From assembly GCA_005116965.1 (NCBI GenBank), contig SWDG01000026.1, positions 110,764-142,926 of the forward strand: DNA of 32,163 nt, read 5' to 3'. A program made the position numbers and the translations under genes. This document shows, one piece after another, positions 17,959 through 26,091 of this stretch; position 1 is the stretch's first letter, and each line of letters begins with the position of its first letter. The DNA comes from Nitrospira sp. (GTDB taxonomy: Bacteria > Nitrospirota > Nitrospiria > Nitrospirales > Nitrospiraceae). The notes under the pieces were generated by a model. That model did no database searches. It saw only the letters and a program-made list of their open reading frames with translations, and had not been told where the DNA came from.

Positions 17959-19181
17959 CAGGATGGAGGTGCCGCATGGGTCTGAGGTACAGGAGGCGCT
18001 TGAGTCAACGCCGCATCCTGAAGCTCTGTCCCAGGATAGTAGTAACGAAGAATGCTCGAAAAAGAATAGCCCAACTCTGCCAACTCTTTTGCGCCCCACT
18101 GGCACAGACCAACCGCATGACCAGCTCCGTAGCCGGAGAAGACGACATCCTGCCCGACCGATTCGATGGTAAATTGCGTACTGGGCACCACCGTATACCC
18201 TACCGTTTTACGCAGGTCTTCGCCCCGCAGCGTCAACTCCCCGCTCGAGTGCACAATCCGTATGGTCGCCACTCGTCCGGCACGGCTATAGGCAAGCGGG
18301 GTGATGGCCAAGATGGTTCCTACCGAAAATCCTTGTTGTCGCAAATTCTTTTCCAAGGCGCCGACCTTGACGGACGCCTTCCACTGATAAAACGGAGACT
18401 CGAGATCGAACGGGCATTCGACACCCTTCAAATACGGTAGATCCTTCGACCACACATTCATGGCATCTTCCGTGATTCCTGCAGCGGTCGACGAGAATGC
18501 CGCATAGATCGGAGCACCGTGGTGCGTCACCACTAAGCCTCTCGTTGATTCTACCGCCTGTATCACCCGTTCATCGATACCGTGACGGCCACGATAGACC
18601 TGATCTTGGGTACTGGCAACGACATCGTAATCCCGTGTGGCGCTGAGCATATGTTGGTATAGCGCATAGGTCCTGGCAGCGATGGCCTGAACCTTCAACA
18701 TCTCGGAATACCAGGCAGAATTGACCTCCGCCGGTACCACCCCTTTGACATACTCTTCCAAATCGACATGATTGACGAGGAGCAGTCCCTTCCCTCGCCG
18801 AACAAGCTGGATCACCCCACTGATTTGCAGGCCACCTTTGTCATCACTCGCATGAGGCTCTGTCCTCCGGCCGTTCCCATTGAGCCAGAGCTTGAGATCG
18901 TGGTTCCCAGCCCGTAGCGTCAGCTGATCGCTCACGACCGGTTTGCCGTTGAGAATCAACGCACGGCCACGCACTTTAATCCGCAGAATAGGCCGATACG
19001 ACCAGGCCTCATCATGTTCATCAGTCACCCAAATGGTCTGATCGGTATGTACTTCCAGCTGCTGGACATCCGGAGCTAATAACACGCGAATCGATTGCGC
19101 TGCCCCCGCCTCCGGCATCATGATCGAGCCGAGGCAGATCCCCACTCCCGCTGCGCCGGCCAAAAACCGCGCGGCTATCAT
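17958..19181 (-). CDS. SpoIID/LytB-domain protein (putative peptidoglycan lytic enzyme)
   Basis: A protein of about 407 residues with a signal peptide (MIAARFLAGAAGVGICLG... to about GAAQS). The SpoIID/LytB domain is clear: VDLEEYVKGVVPAEVNSAW with the catalytic-type Glu in PAEV, LKVQAIAARTYALYQ, FSSTAAGITEDA and, at the C-terminal end, GYGAGHAVGLCQWGAKELAELGYSFSSILRYYYPG. In spore-formers SpoIID is a lytic transglycosylase acting on stem-peptide-free glycan; homologues in non-sporulating Gram-negatives probably also act on septal or periplasmic wall. I chose the ATG at 19181, which overlaps the DUF2905 stop as ATGA; an ATG at 19196 is an alternative. The Pro/Ala tail is low-complexity. It overlaps queA by one base. 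Confidence 0.88.
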   Translation of the reverse strand: MIAARFLAGAAGVGICLGSIMMPEAGAAQSIRVLLAPDVQQLEVHTDQTIWVTDEHDEAWSYRPILRIKVRGRALILNGKPVVSDQLTLRAGNHDLKLWLNGNGRRTEPHASDDKGGLQISGVIQLVRRGKGLLLVNHVDLEEYVKGVVPAEVNSAWYSEMLKVQAIAARTYALYQHMLSATRDYDVVASTQDQVYRGRHGIDERVIQAVESTRGLVVTHHGAPIYAAFSSTAAGITEDAMNVWSKDLPYLKGVECPFDLESPFYQWKASVKVGALEKNLRQQGFSVGTILAITPLAYSRAGRVATIRIVHSSGELTLRGEDLRKTVGYTVVPSTQFTIESVGQDVVFSGYGAGHAVGLCQWGAKELAELGYSFSSILRYYYPGTELQDAALTQAPPVPQTHAAPPS

Positions 19182-19432
19182 CGGCGAAAGAGCCATCCTA
19201 TAAAATAGAATAGCAGACTCAGAAGGATGCTGAGAACAATACTTGTCGCGATGGGGAAGTAGAAGCTGAAGCTGTCACGCTTGATGGAGAGGTCGCCCGG
19301 CAGCTTGCCGAGCCAACTGAAGGCGTTCCCTAATCCAGGAATTCGGTCCACAACGACCAACAGAACCCCGAGTGCAACGATTCCAAGCCCGAGTCCGATT
19401 AAGACTTTACCAAGCGTCGTCCATTCCGGCAT
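19178..19432 (-). CDS. DUF2905 small membrane protein
   Basis: An 84-residue protein with two hydrophobic segments (about residues 7-29 and 58-81). Between them is PGLGNAFSWLGKLPGDLSIKRDSFSFYFP, the conserved block that defines DUF2905. The function is unknown. It overlaps the start of the SpoIID-like gene and lies 57 bases downstream of asd, so it is probably part of a downstream unit DUF2905-spoIID-queA. The ribosome-binding site is weak. Confidence 0.88.
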   Translation of the reverse strand: MPEWTTLGKVLIGLGLGIVALGVLLVVVDRIPGLGNAFSWLGKLPGDLSIKRDSFSFYFPIATSIVLSILLSLLFYFIGWLFRR

Positions 19433-19489
19433 CGACGTTCATCCCAATGAGCGGCGTACCCAACCAGTCCGGTGATACGGCGCACAGCA

Positions 19490-20512
19490 CTAGTCGTTGA
19501 CTAGACATTCCGCGATCTGAATGGCATTCAGAGCGGCTCCTTTGCGAAGATTGTCGGAGACCACCCATAGATTGAGGCCGTTCGTGATTGATTCATCCTC
19601 CCGTACGCGACCGATATAGACCTCATCTTTTCCAGTCGCATCGAGCGGCATCGGATACAGCTTCTTCACTGGATCGTCATAGACAATCACACCGGGCATG
19701 GCTGCCAATGCAGCACGCGCCTCGTTCGCCTTCAATGGACGCTCCAATTCAACGTTGATCGCCTCAGAATGGCAACGCAGCACGGGAACCCGTACCGTCG
19801 TGGCGGTAACCCGAAGGCCCGGTGCATTGAGAATCTTTCGCGTTTCTTTCGCTATCTTCACCTCCTCCGAACAGTCACCCCCATCGGTAAACGAACCGAT
19901 GTGCGGCAATAGGTTGAAGGCGATCTGGTAGGGATAGATTTCGGTTTTGATATCTCGAAACGCCAGAAGATCTTTGGTTTGCTCCATCAGCTCGTCCATC
20001 GCTGCCGAACCCGTCCCCGAAACGGACTGAAACGTCGTCACCACCACACGTTTCACCCCCACCGCGTCATGAAGCGGCTTGAGCGCCATCACCAACGGAG
20101 TAGTCGTACAGTTTGGAATAGCCACAATTCCTCGAGGCATCGAGCGTAACGCTGCGGCATTCACCTCAGGGACCACCAAAGGAACCTGATCATCCATCCG
20201 GAACACGCCACTGTCGTCGATCACGACGATTCCAGCCGCGCCCAATCGCTGACCATACTCTTTACTGATGGCATCAGTGGCCGAGATAAACGCCAGGTCT
20301 ACTCCCTCGAACGATGAGGATTCGGCCAGCTCTTCAACTGTCCACTCCTTGTCCTGACAGGTCATCACCTCACCGGCTGACCGTTTAGACGCAAAAAGCC
20401 GGAGACTAGCAAGCGGGAATTTCCGCTCCTCCAGAATCTCAAGTGTTTCTTGCCCAACCGCGCCGGTGGCTCCAAGAATGGCCACCGTATACCCTGATTT
20501 CTTCTTGATCAT
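19490..20512 (-). CDS. asd: Aspartate-semialdehyde dehydrogenase
   Basis: A 340-residue enzyme that reduces aspartyl phosphate to aspartate semialdehyde with NADPH, the branch point to lysine/diaminopimelate, threonine and methionine. The N-terminal Rossmann motif is VAILGATGAVGQETL (14-20 GATGAVG). The catalytic Cys135 sits in AIPNCTTTPLV, followed by TFQSVSGTG. RVPVLRCHSEAINVE carries the second conserved block with Arg and His, and VYIGRVREDES and GLNLWVVSDNLRKGAALNAIQIAE close the protein. The frame extends upstream into the NHL gene, but homology begins at MIKKKSGYTVAILG and GGAG lies about ten bases before the ATG. It follows the NHL gene after seven bases. Confidence 0.96.
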   Translation of the reverse strand: MIKKKSGYTVAILGATGAVGQETLEILEERKFPLASLRLFASKRSAGEVMTCQDKEWTVEELAESSSFEGVDLAFISATDAISKEYGQRLGAAGIVVIDDSGVFRMDDQVPLVVPEVNAAALRSMPRGIVAIPNCTTTPLVMALKPLHDAVGVKRVVVTTFQSVSGTGSAAMDELMEQTKDLLAFRDIKTEIYPYQIAFNLLPHIGSFTDGGDCSEEVKIAKETRKILNAPGLRVTATTVRVPVLRCHSEAINVELERPLKANEARAALAAMPGVIVYDDPVKKLYPMPLDATGKDEVYIGRVREDESITNGLNLWVVSDNLRKGAALNAIQIAECLVND

Positions 20513-20519
20513 GAAGTGC

Positions 20520-21728
20520 CTACTCCAATGCCAATGTGCGAATACGATGATTAAAGGTGTCAGCCACCAGCAGCGCCCCGTCGCGATCGGCAACGATACC
20601 GAATGGGTAACACAGACTTGCTTCTCGTGCGACGCCACCATCGCCGGAATAGGATGGAACGCCTTGCCCTGCGACGCAGAAGCCCACCCCCGATTCCCAA
20701 TCCCACTGCCGGATGACATGATTGTCTGAATCGGTCAGAAAGAGATGCCCCTCATGATCGAATGCAATTCCTGTTGGGCGCGAAAGGCTGGCTGACGGCG
20801 CATCCGATGGCGACTCATACCGATAGACTCCGCCGTCGCCGGCCACTGTGGTCATCAACCTCGATGAGAGTTCGACGCATCGAACTCGGCCATTGAACGT
20901 ATCAGCGACATAGAGCCGATCAGCTACGAGAGCCAATCCACTGGGACCGGCAAGAGCCATCTCGATCGCTCGCTTCCCATCACCATCGTACGTCGCGATC
21001 CCGTTTCCAGCAATCGTCTGAATCACACCAGTCTTGAGATCGACCATCCGTACACGATGATTGCTCTGATCGGCGATATAGAGTCGGCCCTCGTCGTCAA
21101 CGGCCAGCGCCGCTGGTTCATTGAGTGCCGCCTGGTTGGCAGGGCCACCATCACCAGAGAATCGTGCCTGACCAGTTCCGGCCACGGTCGAAATAATCCC
21201 GGTTTCAGCATCGACCATCCGCACGCGATGATTCATGGTATCAGCGATATAGAGATTCCCTTCCCGATCCACCACGACCGCCGTAGGGAAGTTGAGATGG
21301 GCACTCACCGCTGGCCCGCCGTCTCCACCATACTGTTTGGGAGACGCGGCTGCGTGATTCGTCCAATACCGCACAGTTCCACTCACATCAGCATGTTGAG
21401 TAAATTTTGCGGGACTACGTTCGCCAGCATCATCGGCCAAAGGGTCTTCATCCGTGAGTGGGACAGGAGCGTCTCGTTGTACAGCCGCATGCATGTGCTC
21501 CCCGCCGAACGTCCCAGCTACGGTTGATAGCATACCGGTGGCACGATCGACTTTGCGAACGAGATGATTTTCAGAATCGGCGACATAGACATTCCCTTGG
21601 CAATCGACCGTCAGACCCTTCGGCTCGTTCAAACGGGCCTGCGTTGGAGGTCCGCCGTCTCCCGTCCAACCAGGTTCGCCGTTACCGGCGAGTGTTCTGA
21701 TCATCCGTGTAGAAAGAATGGCTGCCAT
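20520..21728 (-). CDS. NHL-repeat six-bladed beta-propeller protein
   Basis: A 402-residue protein built almost wholly of six NHL blades with the pattern TVAGxGxxxxSGDGGPAxxAxLxxPxGIAVDxxGNLYIADxxNHRVRxVD. Blades begin near residues 11, 67, 167, 221, 275 and 331. The second blade carries a roughly 50-residue insert rich in Asp, Glu and Pro (about 73-125). No signal peptide or membrane helix is visible, so the protein may be cytoplasmic, which is unusual since many GDGGPA-type NHL proteins are secreted. The ligand is unknown. It lies between leuB (16 bases) and asd (7 bases) on the same strand. Neither candidate start (21728 or eight codons later) has a good ribosome-binding site, so it may depend on readthrough from leuB. 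Confidence 0.85.
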   Translation of the reverse strand: MAAILSTRMIRTLAGNGEPGWTGDGGPPTQARLNEPKGLTVDCQGNVYVADSENHLVRKVDRATGMLSTVAGTFGGEHMHAAVQRDAPVPLTDEDPLADDAGERSPAKFTQHADVSGTVRYWTNHAAASPKQYGGDGGPAVSAHLNFPTAVVVDREGNLYIADTMNHRVRMVDAETGIISTVAGTGQARFSGDGGPANQAALNEPAALAVDDEGRLYIADQSNHRVRMVDLKTGVIQTIAGNGIATYDGDGKRAIEMALAGPSGLALVADRLYVADTFNGRVRCVELSSRLMTTVAGDGGVYRYESPSDAPSASLSRPTGIAFDHEGHLFLTDSDNHVIRQWDWESGVGFCVAGQGVPSYSGDGGVAREASLCYPFGIVADRDGALLVADTFNHRIRTLALE

Positions 21729-21744
21729 AGTTCAGACGCGGTGA

Positions 21745-22818
21745 TTAACTGAGATTTCGAACGATAGCTTCACCCATCTCCACAGTCCCGACAATCTTCG
21801 CTCCGGGACTCTGAATATCTTTGGTTCGATAGCCAAGGTCGAGGGTTTTCACGATGGCCTGTTCGATGGCTTCCGCTTCTTGATCGAGCTGAAAGGCATA
21901 CGACAGCATCATGGCGACCGATGAAATCGTGGCGATGGGGTTCGCGATATTTTTCCCTGCGATGTCCGGGGCGCTCCCGTGAATCGGCTCAAAGAGGCCG
22001 ACCTTGGCCCCGATACTCGCCGACGGCAACATCCCGATCGAGCCAGTCAGCATCGCCGCTTCATCGCTCAGAATGTCTCCGAACATATTATTGCAGAGCA
22101 GTACGTCAAATTGTCGGGGATTCCGCACCAGTTGCATGGCAGCGTTATCCACATAGATATGTCCCAGTTCAACGTCCGGATAGGACGCATGGACGTCGAT
22201 GACCACCTTGCGCCATAGTTCGGATGATTCCAACACATTCGCTTTGTCGACCGAGGTGACTTTCTTGCGCCGTTTCCGCGCCGCCTCGAACGCAACCTTG
22301 GCAATCCGCCTCACTTCCTCCGTCGTATACACTTCCGTATTGACCCCTCGCTCTTCGCCGTTCGGCAACTTTTCGATCCCTTTTGGTTTGCCAAAGTAAA
22401 TCCCGCCGGTGAGCTCGCGGATTACGAGGATATCGATCCCCTCAACCACCTCACGCTTCAATGTGGATGCATCCACCAAATTCGCATAGAGCTTCGCCGG
22501 CCTCAAGTTGGCATAGAGTCCTAAGGCTTCCCGGATTCCGAGCAGCGCGCGCTCCGGCCGCAGACTGTACTCCAAACTCTCCCATCGAGGCCCCCCGACG
22601 GCGCCCAGCAAGACGGCATCGCTTTGCTTGGCAAGCGCCAAGGTGTCCTTCGGCAGCGGCACGCCAAACTTGTCGATCGCCTGCCCGCCGATATCAGCGG
22701 ACGTAAACTCGAATGAATGTCCATATTTCTCTGCGATCACCTTCAAAACCTTTACGGCTTCAGGAACGATCTCTCGCCCCACTCCGTCCCCGGCCAACAC
22801 TGCAATCTTGGCCTTCAC
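21745..22818 (-). CDS. leuB: 3-isopropylmalate dehydrogenase
   Basis: A 357-residue enzyme that oxidises and decarboxylates 3-isopropylmalate to 2-oxoisocaproate with NAD+, the third step of leucine synthesis. Seen: [15 protein letters not shown] at the N-terminus, [12 protein letters not shown], the substrate-binding [38 protein letters not shown], the metal-binding VDNAAMQL and [23 protein letters not shown], and the cofactor loop [18 protein letters not shown]. The start is a GTG at 22818 with AAAGGAG upstream. It follows the cupin gene by 35 bases. leuC and leuD, needed for the step between leuA and leuB, are not in the window. Confidence 0.97.
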   Translation of the reverse strand: MKAKIAVLAGDGVGREIVPEAVKVLKVIAEKYGHSFEFTSADIGGQAIDKFGVPLPKDTLALAKQSDAVLLGAVGGPRWESLEYSLRPERALLGIREALGLYANLRPAKLYANLVDASTLKREVVEGIDILVIRELTGGIYFGKPKGIEKLPNGEERGVNTEVYTTEEVRRIAKVAFEAARKRRKKVTSVDKANVLESSELWRKVVIDVHASYPDVELGHIYVDNAAMQLVRNPRQFDVLLCNNMFGDILSDEAAMLTGSIGMLPSASIGAKVGLFEPIHGSAPDIAGKNIANPIATISSVAMMLSYAFQLDQEAEAIEQAIVKTLDLGYRTKDIQSPGAKIVGTVEMGEAIVRNLS

Positions 22819-22853
22819 TGGTGCTCCTTTCGATGAGTCAATCGGTTCAGATC

Positions 22854-23216
22854 CTATTCCAGTATCGCTTCATCTTCCATCCGCCAGGCCGGATCGACGA
22901 GGCAGAGAAACTCGATATCGGTCTCTCCGGTATTTTCCACGAACTGTTGCCCTCCTGGCGGCACATAGATGGTCGTTCCGGCTTCGATCAGCGTGACGTG
23001 GTCGTCGATCGTAAAGCGGCCACGCCCTGAAATGAAATAATAGACTTCCGACGAGGCCAACACATGACGCTTCGAGCGTTGACCGGACGCCAATGTCCCG
23101 TGAGCAAGACTATAATTCAGGTTGAGCTGATGCTTGGCAGGGTGAAAAATCTCTCGCAAGCGAGTTTCGTCCCCAGCCAGGAACTCGGGGCGATCCGCCA
23201 GCGTCACCTTGAACAC
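22854..23216 (-). CDS. Cupin-domain protein
   Basis: A protein of about 120 residues, a single cupin barrel. Motif 1 is seen in part ([26 protein letters not shown], with the Glu and GxG), then motif 2 [15 protein letters not shown] with Gln where many cupins have the metal-binding His. Enzymatic or ligand-binding role is unknown; small cupins next to biosynthetic operons are often regulatory or isomerase-like, which is speculation here. Two starts are possible: a TTG at 23222 and a GTG at 23216. I chose GTG because GAGAGG then stands eight bases upstream, while the TTG would be too close. It lies between leuA (65 bases) and leuB (35 bases), so it is likely co-regulated with leucine synthesis. 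Confidence 0.82.
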   Translation of the reverse strand: MFKVTLADRPEFLAGDETRLREIFHPAKHQLNLNYSLAHGTLASGQRSKRHVLASSEVYYFISGRGRFTIDDHVTLIEAGTTIYVPPGGQQFVENTGETDIEFLCLVDPAWRMEDEAILE

Positions 23217-23281
23217 GGACAAGCCCTCTCAATCCAACAGGCCTCACCACAGACCGTGAAACTGTACCGTGGAGATCCGCG

Positions 23282-24829
23282 TCAAATCAAGTTCACCTTC
23301 TGCTCGCCCTGCGCCTGTTTCGTCCCCAGGTAGGCCAGCTTATTCAGGGCGCTGATATAGGCTCGAGCAGACGCCGTAATGATATCAGTATCGGCGCCGT
23401 GGCCTGTGACTGTCCGGCCATCTTCTTGAACCCGCACCGACACTTCACCCTGTGCATCTGTTCCACCGGTGATGGCCTTCACGACATACATCAGCAACTT
23501 GCTCTTCGTCTGTATCATGGCCGCAATCGTGCGGTACACGGCATCCACCGGCCCATCGCCGGTCCCGGTTTGAACGATGGAGGTGCCGTCGATTTCCAGT
23601 TCGACCGTGGCTGTTGGAACCCGATCCGTTCCACTCGATACTTGGAGTCCTTTGAGCCCAATGCGCTCGGCCATCTTCGACAACTCTTCGGAGACAATGA
23701 CCTCAAGATCTTCCTCGAAGATCTCTTTCTTTTGGTCGGCGAGTTTTTTGAACCGCTCGAAGGCGTGGTTGACCTCTGCCTCGCCGAGCGTATACCCCAA
23801 CTCTTCTAGACGCTGCCGAAACGCATGGCGCCCAGACAACTTGCCCATCACCATCTGGCTTTCGACCAATCCGATCGATTCCGGGCGCATAATTTCATAG
23901 GTCGTCTTCTCTTTGAGCAAACCATCCTGATGAATGCCCGACGTATGGGCAAAGGCGTTTGCCCCGACGATCGCCTTATTGGGTTGCACCACCATCCCCG
24001 TGATCTTGCTGACCAGACGACTGGTCTTCGCAATCTCCTCGGTTCGAATACGAGTATCCGCCTGATAGAAATCGGTTCTGGTGCGGAGTCCCATCACGAT
24101 TTCTTCCAGGGAGGTGTTACCAGCGCGCTCACCGATTCCGTTGATCGTACATTCCACTTGGCCGGCCCCATTCATAATTGCCGCCAAGCTGTTCCCCACC
24201 GCAACCCCCAGATCGTTGTGGCAATGAACCGAAATCACGGCTTGTGTGGCATTGGGGACCTTGTCGCAAATCCCCCTGATCAGTGCGCCGAATTCTTGTG
24301 GGACGGCGTACCCTACCGTGTCAGGAATATTCACAGTGCTGGCTCCGGCGGCGATGACCGCCTCAATGACCTCGTAGAGAAACGAGGGATCTGATCGGCT
24401 CGCATCCATTGGAGAAAATTCGACATCCTCCACATAACCCCGCGCCCGCTGAACCATCTCCACGGCACGCTGCTTGGCTTGCTCTCGTGTCATCCGAAAC
24501 TGGTGCGTCAGATGAATATCGGACGTTGACAAGAACGTATGGATGCGGACTTTCGGCGCGCCTTTCAACGCCTCCCATGCTCGATCGATATCTTCGGGTC
24601 GAGCCCGTGCCAAACTGCAGATCGTCGGTCCTTCGACCTCCTGCGCGATACGCCGCACCGCTTCAAAGTCTCCGGGCGAGCTATAGGCAAATCCCGCCTC
24701 AATAATATCGACACCGAGCCGGGCCAGTTGTTTGGCGACCATGACCTTTTCTTCCACGTTCATACTAGCGCCAGGCGATTGTTCGCCATCTCTCAAGGTC
24801 GTATCAAAAATTCTGATCATGCGTGCCAT
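23282..24829 (-). CDS. leuA: 2-isopropylmalate synthase
   Basis: A 515-residue enzyme that condenses acetyl-CoA with 2-oxoisovalerate, the committed step of leucine synthesis. The catalytic TIM barrel begins [19 protein letters not shown] and includes [24 protein letters not shown] and the metal-binding [18 protein letters not shown], then [15 protein letters not shown]. The subdomain block [15 protein letters not shown] is present. The C-terminal region (from about residue 390) is the LeuA allosteric dimer domain that binds leucine for feedback inhibition, so it is the long, regulated form. The start at 24829 has GGAGG six bases upstream; the longer open frame upstream is the 124-bp repeat. 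Expression is expected to be set by the T-box upstream. Confidence 0.97.
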   Translation of the reverse strand: MARMIRIFDTTLRDGEQSPGASMNVEEKVMVAKQLARLGVDIIEAGFAYSSPGDFEAVRRIAQEVEGPTICSLARARPEDIDRAWEALKGAPKVRIHTFLSTSDIHLTHQFRMTREQAKQRAVEMVQRARGYVEDVEFSPMDASRSDPSFLYEVIEAVIAAGASTVNIPDTVGYAVPQEFGALIRGICDKVPNATQAVISVHCHNDLGVAVGNSLAAIMNGAGQVECTINGIGERAGNTSLEEIVMGLRTRTDFYQADTRIRTEEIAKTSRLVSKITGMVVQPNKAIVGANAFAHTSGIHQDGLLKEKTTYEIMRPESIGLVESQMVMGKLSGRHAFRQRLEELGYTLGEAEVNHAFERFKKLADQKKEIFEEDLEVIVSEELSKMAERIGLKGLQVSSGTDRVPTATVELEIDGTSIVQTGTGDGPVDAVYRTIAAMIQTKSKLLMYVVKAITGGTDAQGEVSVRVQEDGRTVTGHGADTDIITASARAYISALNKLAYLGTKQAQGEQKVNLI

Positions 24830-24844
24830 GGTTGACCTCCGATG

Positions 24845-24968
24845 CAAGCTGCTCAAAAAGTCCTTCCGGCAAGGCCGCAAGGAGTGAGAGCCCCGAGGCG
24901 TACGCGTGTGGTACGCTGAGGGGTTTGAACGACTGAGAACGCAGAGGGAAAGCTTTTTCAGCAGCTTG
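24845..24968. repeat. 124-bp inverted-repeat element (MITE/REP-like) between T-box and leuA
   Basis: The element is bounded by nearly perfect terminal inverted repeats: CAAGCTGCTCAAAAAG at 24845-24860 and, read from the other end, CAAGCTGCTGAAAAAG at 24968-24953 (one mismatch). The inside is also self-complementary: around 24892-24923 a hairpin pairs CCCC/GGGG and GCGTAC/GTACGC. No coding capacity is seen. From memory it resembles a short interspersed repeat common in Nitrospira and related genomes, with a GTACGC centre and TTTTTCAGCAGC ends; I cannot confirm copies here, and no second copy is in this window. It sits directly between the T-box terminator T-run and the leuA ribosome-binding site. 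Confidence 0.75.
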
Positions 24969-24969
24969 T

Positions 24970-25016
24970 AAAAAGACAAAAGCCTCCATCCCTATGAGAC
25001 CCAGGGACGAAGGCTT
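24970..25016 (-). terminator. Intrinsic terminator of the leuA T-box
   Basis: AAGCCT-TCG-TCCCT (25016-25003), a nine-base loop, then AGGGA-TGG-AGGCTT (24993-24980), followed by TTGTCTTTTT (24979-24970). Two strong stem blocks flank a 3x3 internal loop. The TCCCT strand is the same one needed for the antiterminator, so the two structures exclude each other, as in classical T-boxes. It would also end transcripts coming from pssA. Confidence 0.9.
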
Positions 25017-25250
25017 GACGCACTCCGTGGTACCACCCTGATGTGGCCTGATGACCAACTGGTCGTCAGACCCTTCATTCAGCCTCTTACGGAGGCAAGG
25101 CGGAATCTCCTACTTCATGTTCGGAGATTCGGCTCAGAGGCGAGTTCGGCGACATCTAGGCTGGTTTGCACCACCCACCAGCTCTCTTCACAACACTTAC
25201 CGCCCCGTGTCTAGATGGCTCGCGTACTACTCCTCGTCTTAGCCGTTCAC
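24970..25250 (-). promoter_or_regulatory. T-box riboswitch (tRNA-Leu sensing) controlling leuA
   Basis: All parts of a transcriptional T-box are visible on the minus strand. Stem I starts with GGCT (25244-25241) and closes with AGCC (25134-25131), with a bulged AAGACG in its base like the usual K-turn. AGTA (25231-25228) and AGAGAGCTGG (about 25187-25178) are the S-turn-like and distal conserved motifs. The specifier is most likely CTC (25144-25142), preceded by GAA and followed by G, a leucine codon. Stem II is a perfect 8-bp hairpin (25130-25103), IIA/B lies at about 25096-25082 and stem III at 25069-25048. The T-box is AGGGTGGTACCACGG (25039-25025); its TGGT (25035-25032) matches the ACCA end of tRNA-Leu. 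AGGG can pair with TCCCT (25007-25003) to form the antiterminator. Uncharged tRNA-Leu should turn leuA on. Confidence 0.92.
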
Positions 25251-25284
25251 AACCTTTTCAGCTCCTCCCACTGTTATCCGCCAT

Positions 25285-26091
25285 TTATGAATTGGATTCG
25301 ATCGGCGGAGGCTCGACTTTTCCCATGCTCTTTTTCCCAGCTGCCGGAGCAACCAGCGAAAAGACTTTTTCGACCGGTCCCATCAATGCATAGCCGGCAA
25401 AGATGACAAATAACATGACCGCCGGCCAGGCTGCCACCAGCATCAGCGTCAGAATACCCCAGACCAGGTAGGTAATCTGCCGGTGGCCCTTAAATTTCAG
25501 CTCCTTAAAGGAGCGATACTTGATCGTGCTGACCATTAAAAACGAAAGCGCCAACGTCATGAGCAGGACCACAATCGGCCTGACATCGCCTCCCATCTTG
25601 AGGAGGTAATGATCAAAGACCACCAGCGACGCCACCACCCCGGCCGCGGCTGGGATCGCGAGACCAGTAAAGTACTTCCCATCTGCTAGCGCTACGGTAG
25701 AGTTGAATCGTGCTAATCGCACGGCGCCCATGGCCACGTAGGCAAACATCACGGCCACGCCAAACGTACCTTGCCCGCTTAACGCCCAGGAGTAGATCAA
25801 CAAACCCGGTGCGACTCCGAATGACACCACATCGGACAGCGAGTCATACTCCAGCCCGAACTGACTCGTACTATTGGTCAATCTGGCCGACTTGCCATCC
25901 AATACGTCAAAAATCATAGCGACAAGAATCGCGATGGCGGCTTCCAGATAGTGACCGTTAAAAACGGACAGGATGGCAAACACGCCGCAAAATAAGTTAC
26001 CGGTCGTGAAGAGGTTTGGAATGAGGTGCATGGCGGCTTTCCGCCGTTTCCCATCTTTCCCGAAGGAATTTTTGAAGCCTGCCGTTTTCAT
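25285..26091 (-). CDS. pssA: CDP-diacylglycerol-serine O-phosphatidyltransferase (phosphatidylserine synthase)
   Basis: A 268-residue inner-membrane enzyme that makes phosphatidylserine from CDP-diacylglycerol and serine. It belongs to the membrane-bound (type II, Bacillus-like) class: several helices and the CDP-alcohol phosphotransferase motif, with Asp65-Gly66, Ala69-Arg70, Gly79, Asp83 and Asp87 all at the canonical spacing. Length fits this class. The ATG overlaps the psd stop as ATGA, so it is coupled to the next enzyme in the pathway. Its C-terminal tail is polar. The T-box of leuA begins about 35 bases after its stop codon. Confidence 0.95.
   Translation of the reverse strand: MKTAGFKNSFGKDGKRRKAAMHLIPNLFTTGNLFCGVFAILSVFNGHYLEAAIAILVAMIFDVLDGKSARLTNSTSQFGLEYDSLSDVVSFGVAPGLLIYSWALSGQGTFGVAVMFAYVAMGAVRLARFNSTVALADGKYFTGLAIPAAAGVVASLVVFDHYLLKMGGDVRPIVVLLMTLALSFLMVSTIKYRSFKELKFKGHRQITYLVWGILTLMLVAAWPAVMLFVIFAGYALMGPVEKVFSLVAPAAGKKSMGKVEPPPIESNS

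Noticed and set aside
24830-24979. N-terminal extension of the leuA frame
   Set aside because: It is translation of the inverted-repeat element and T-box tail; GGAGG stands just before the ATG at 24829.
25166-25406. Short plus-strand frames in the pssA-leuA gap
   Set aside because: They are antisense to the T-box leader and the pssA end, with no homology or ribosome-binding site.
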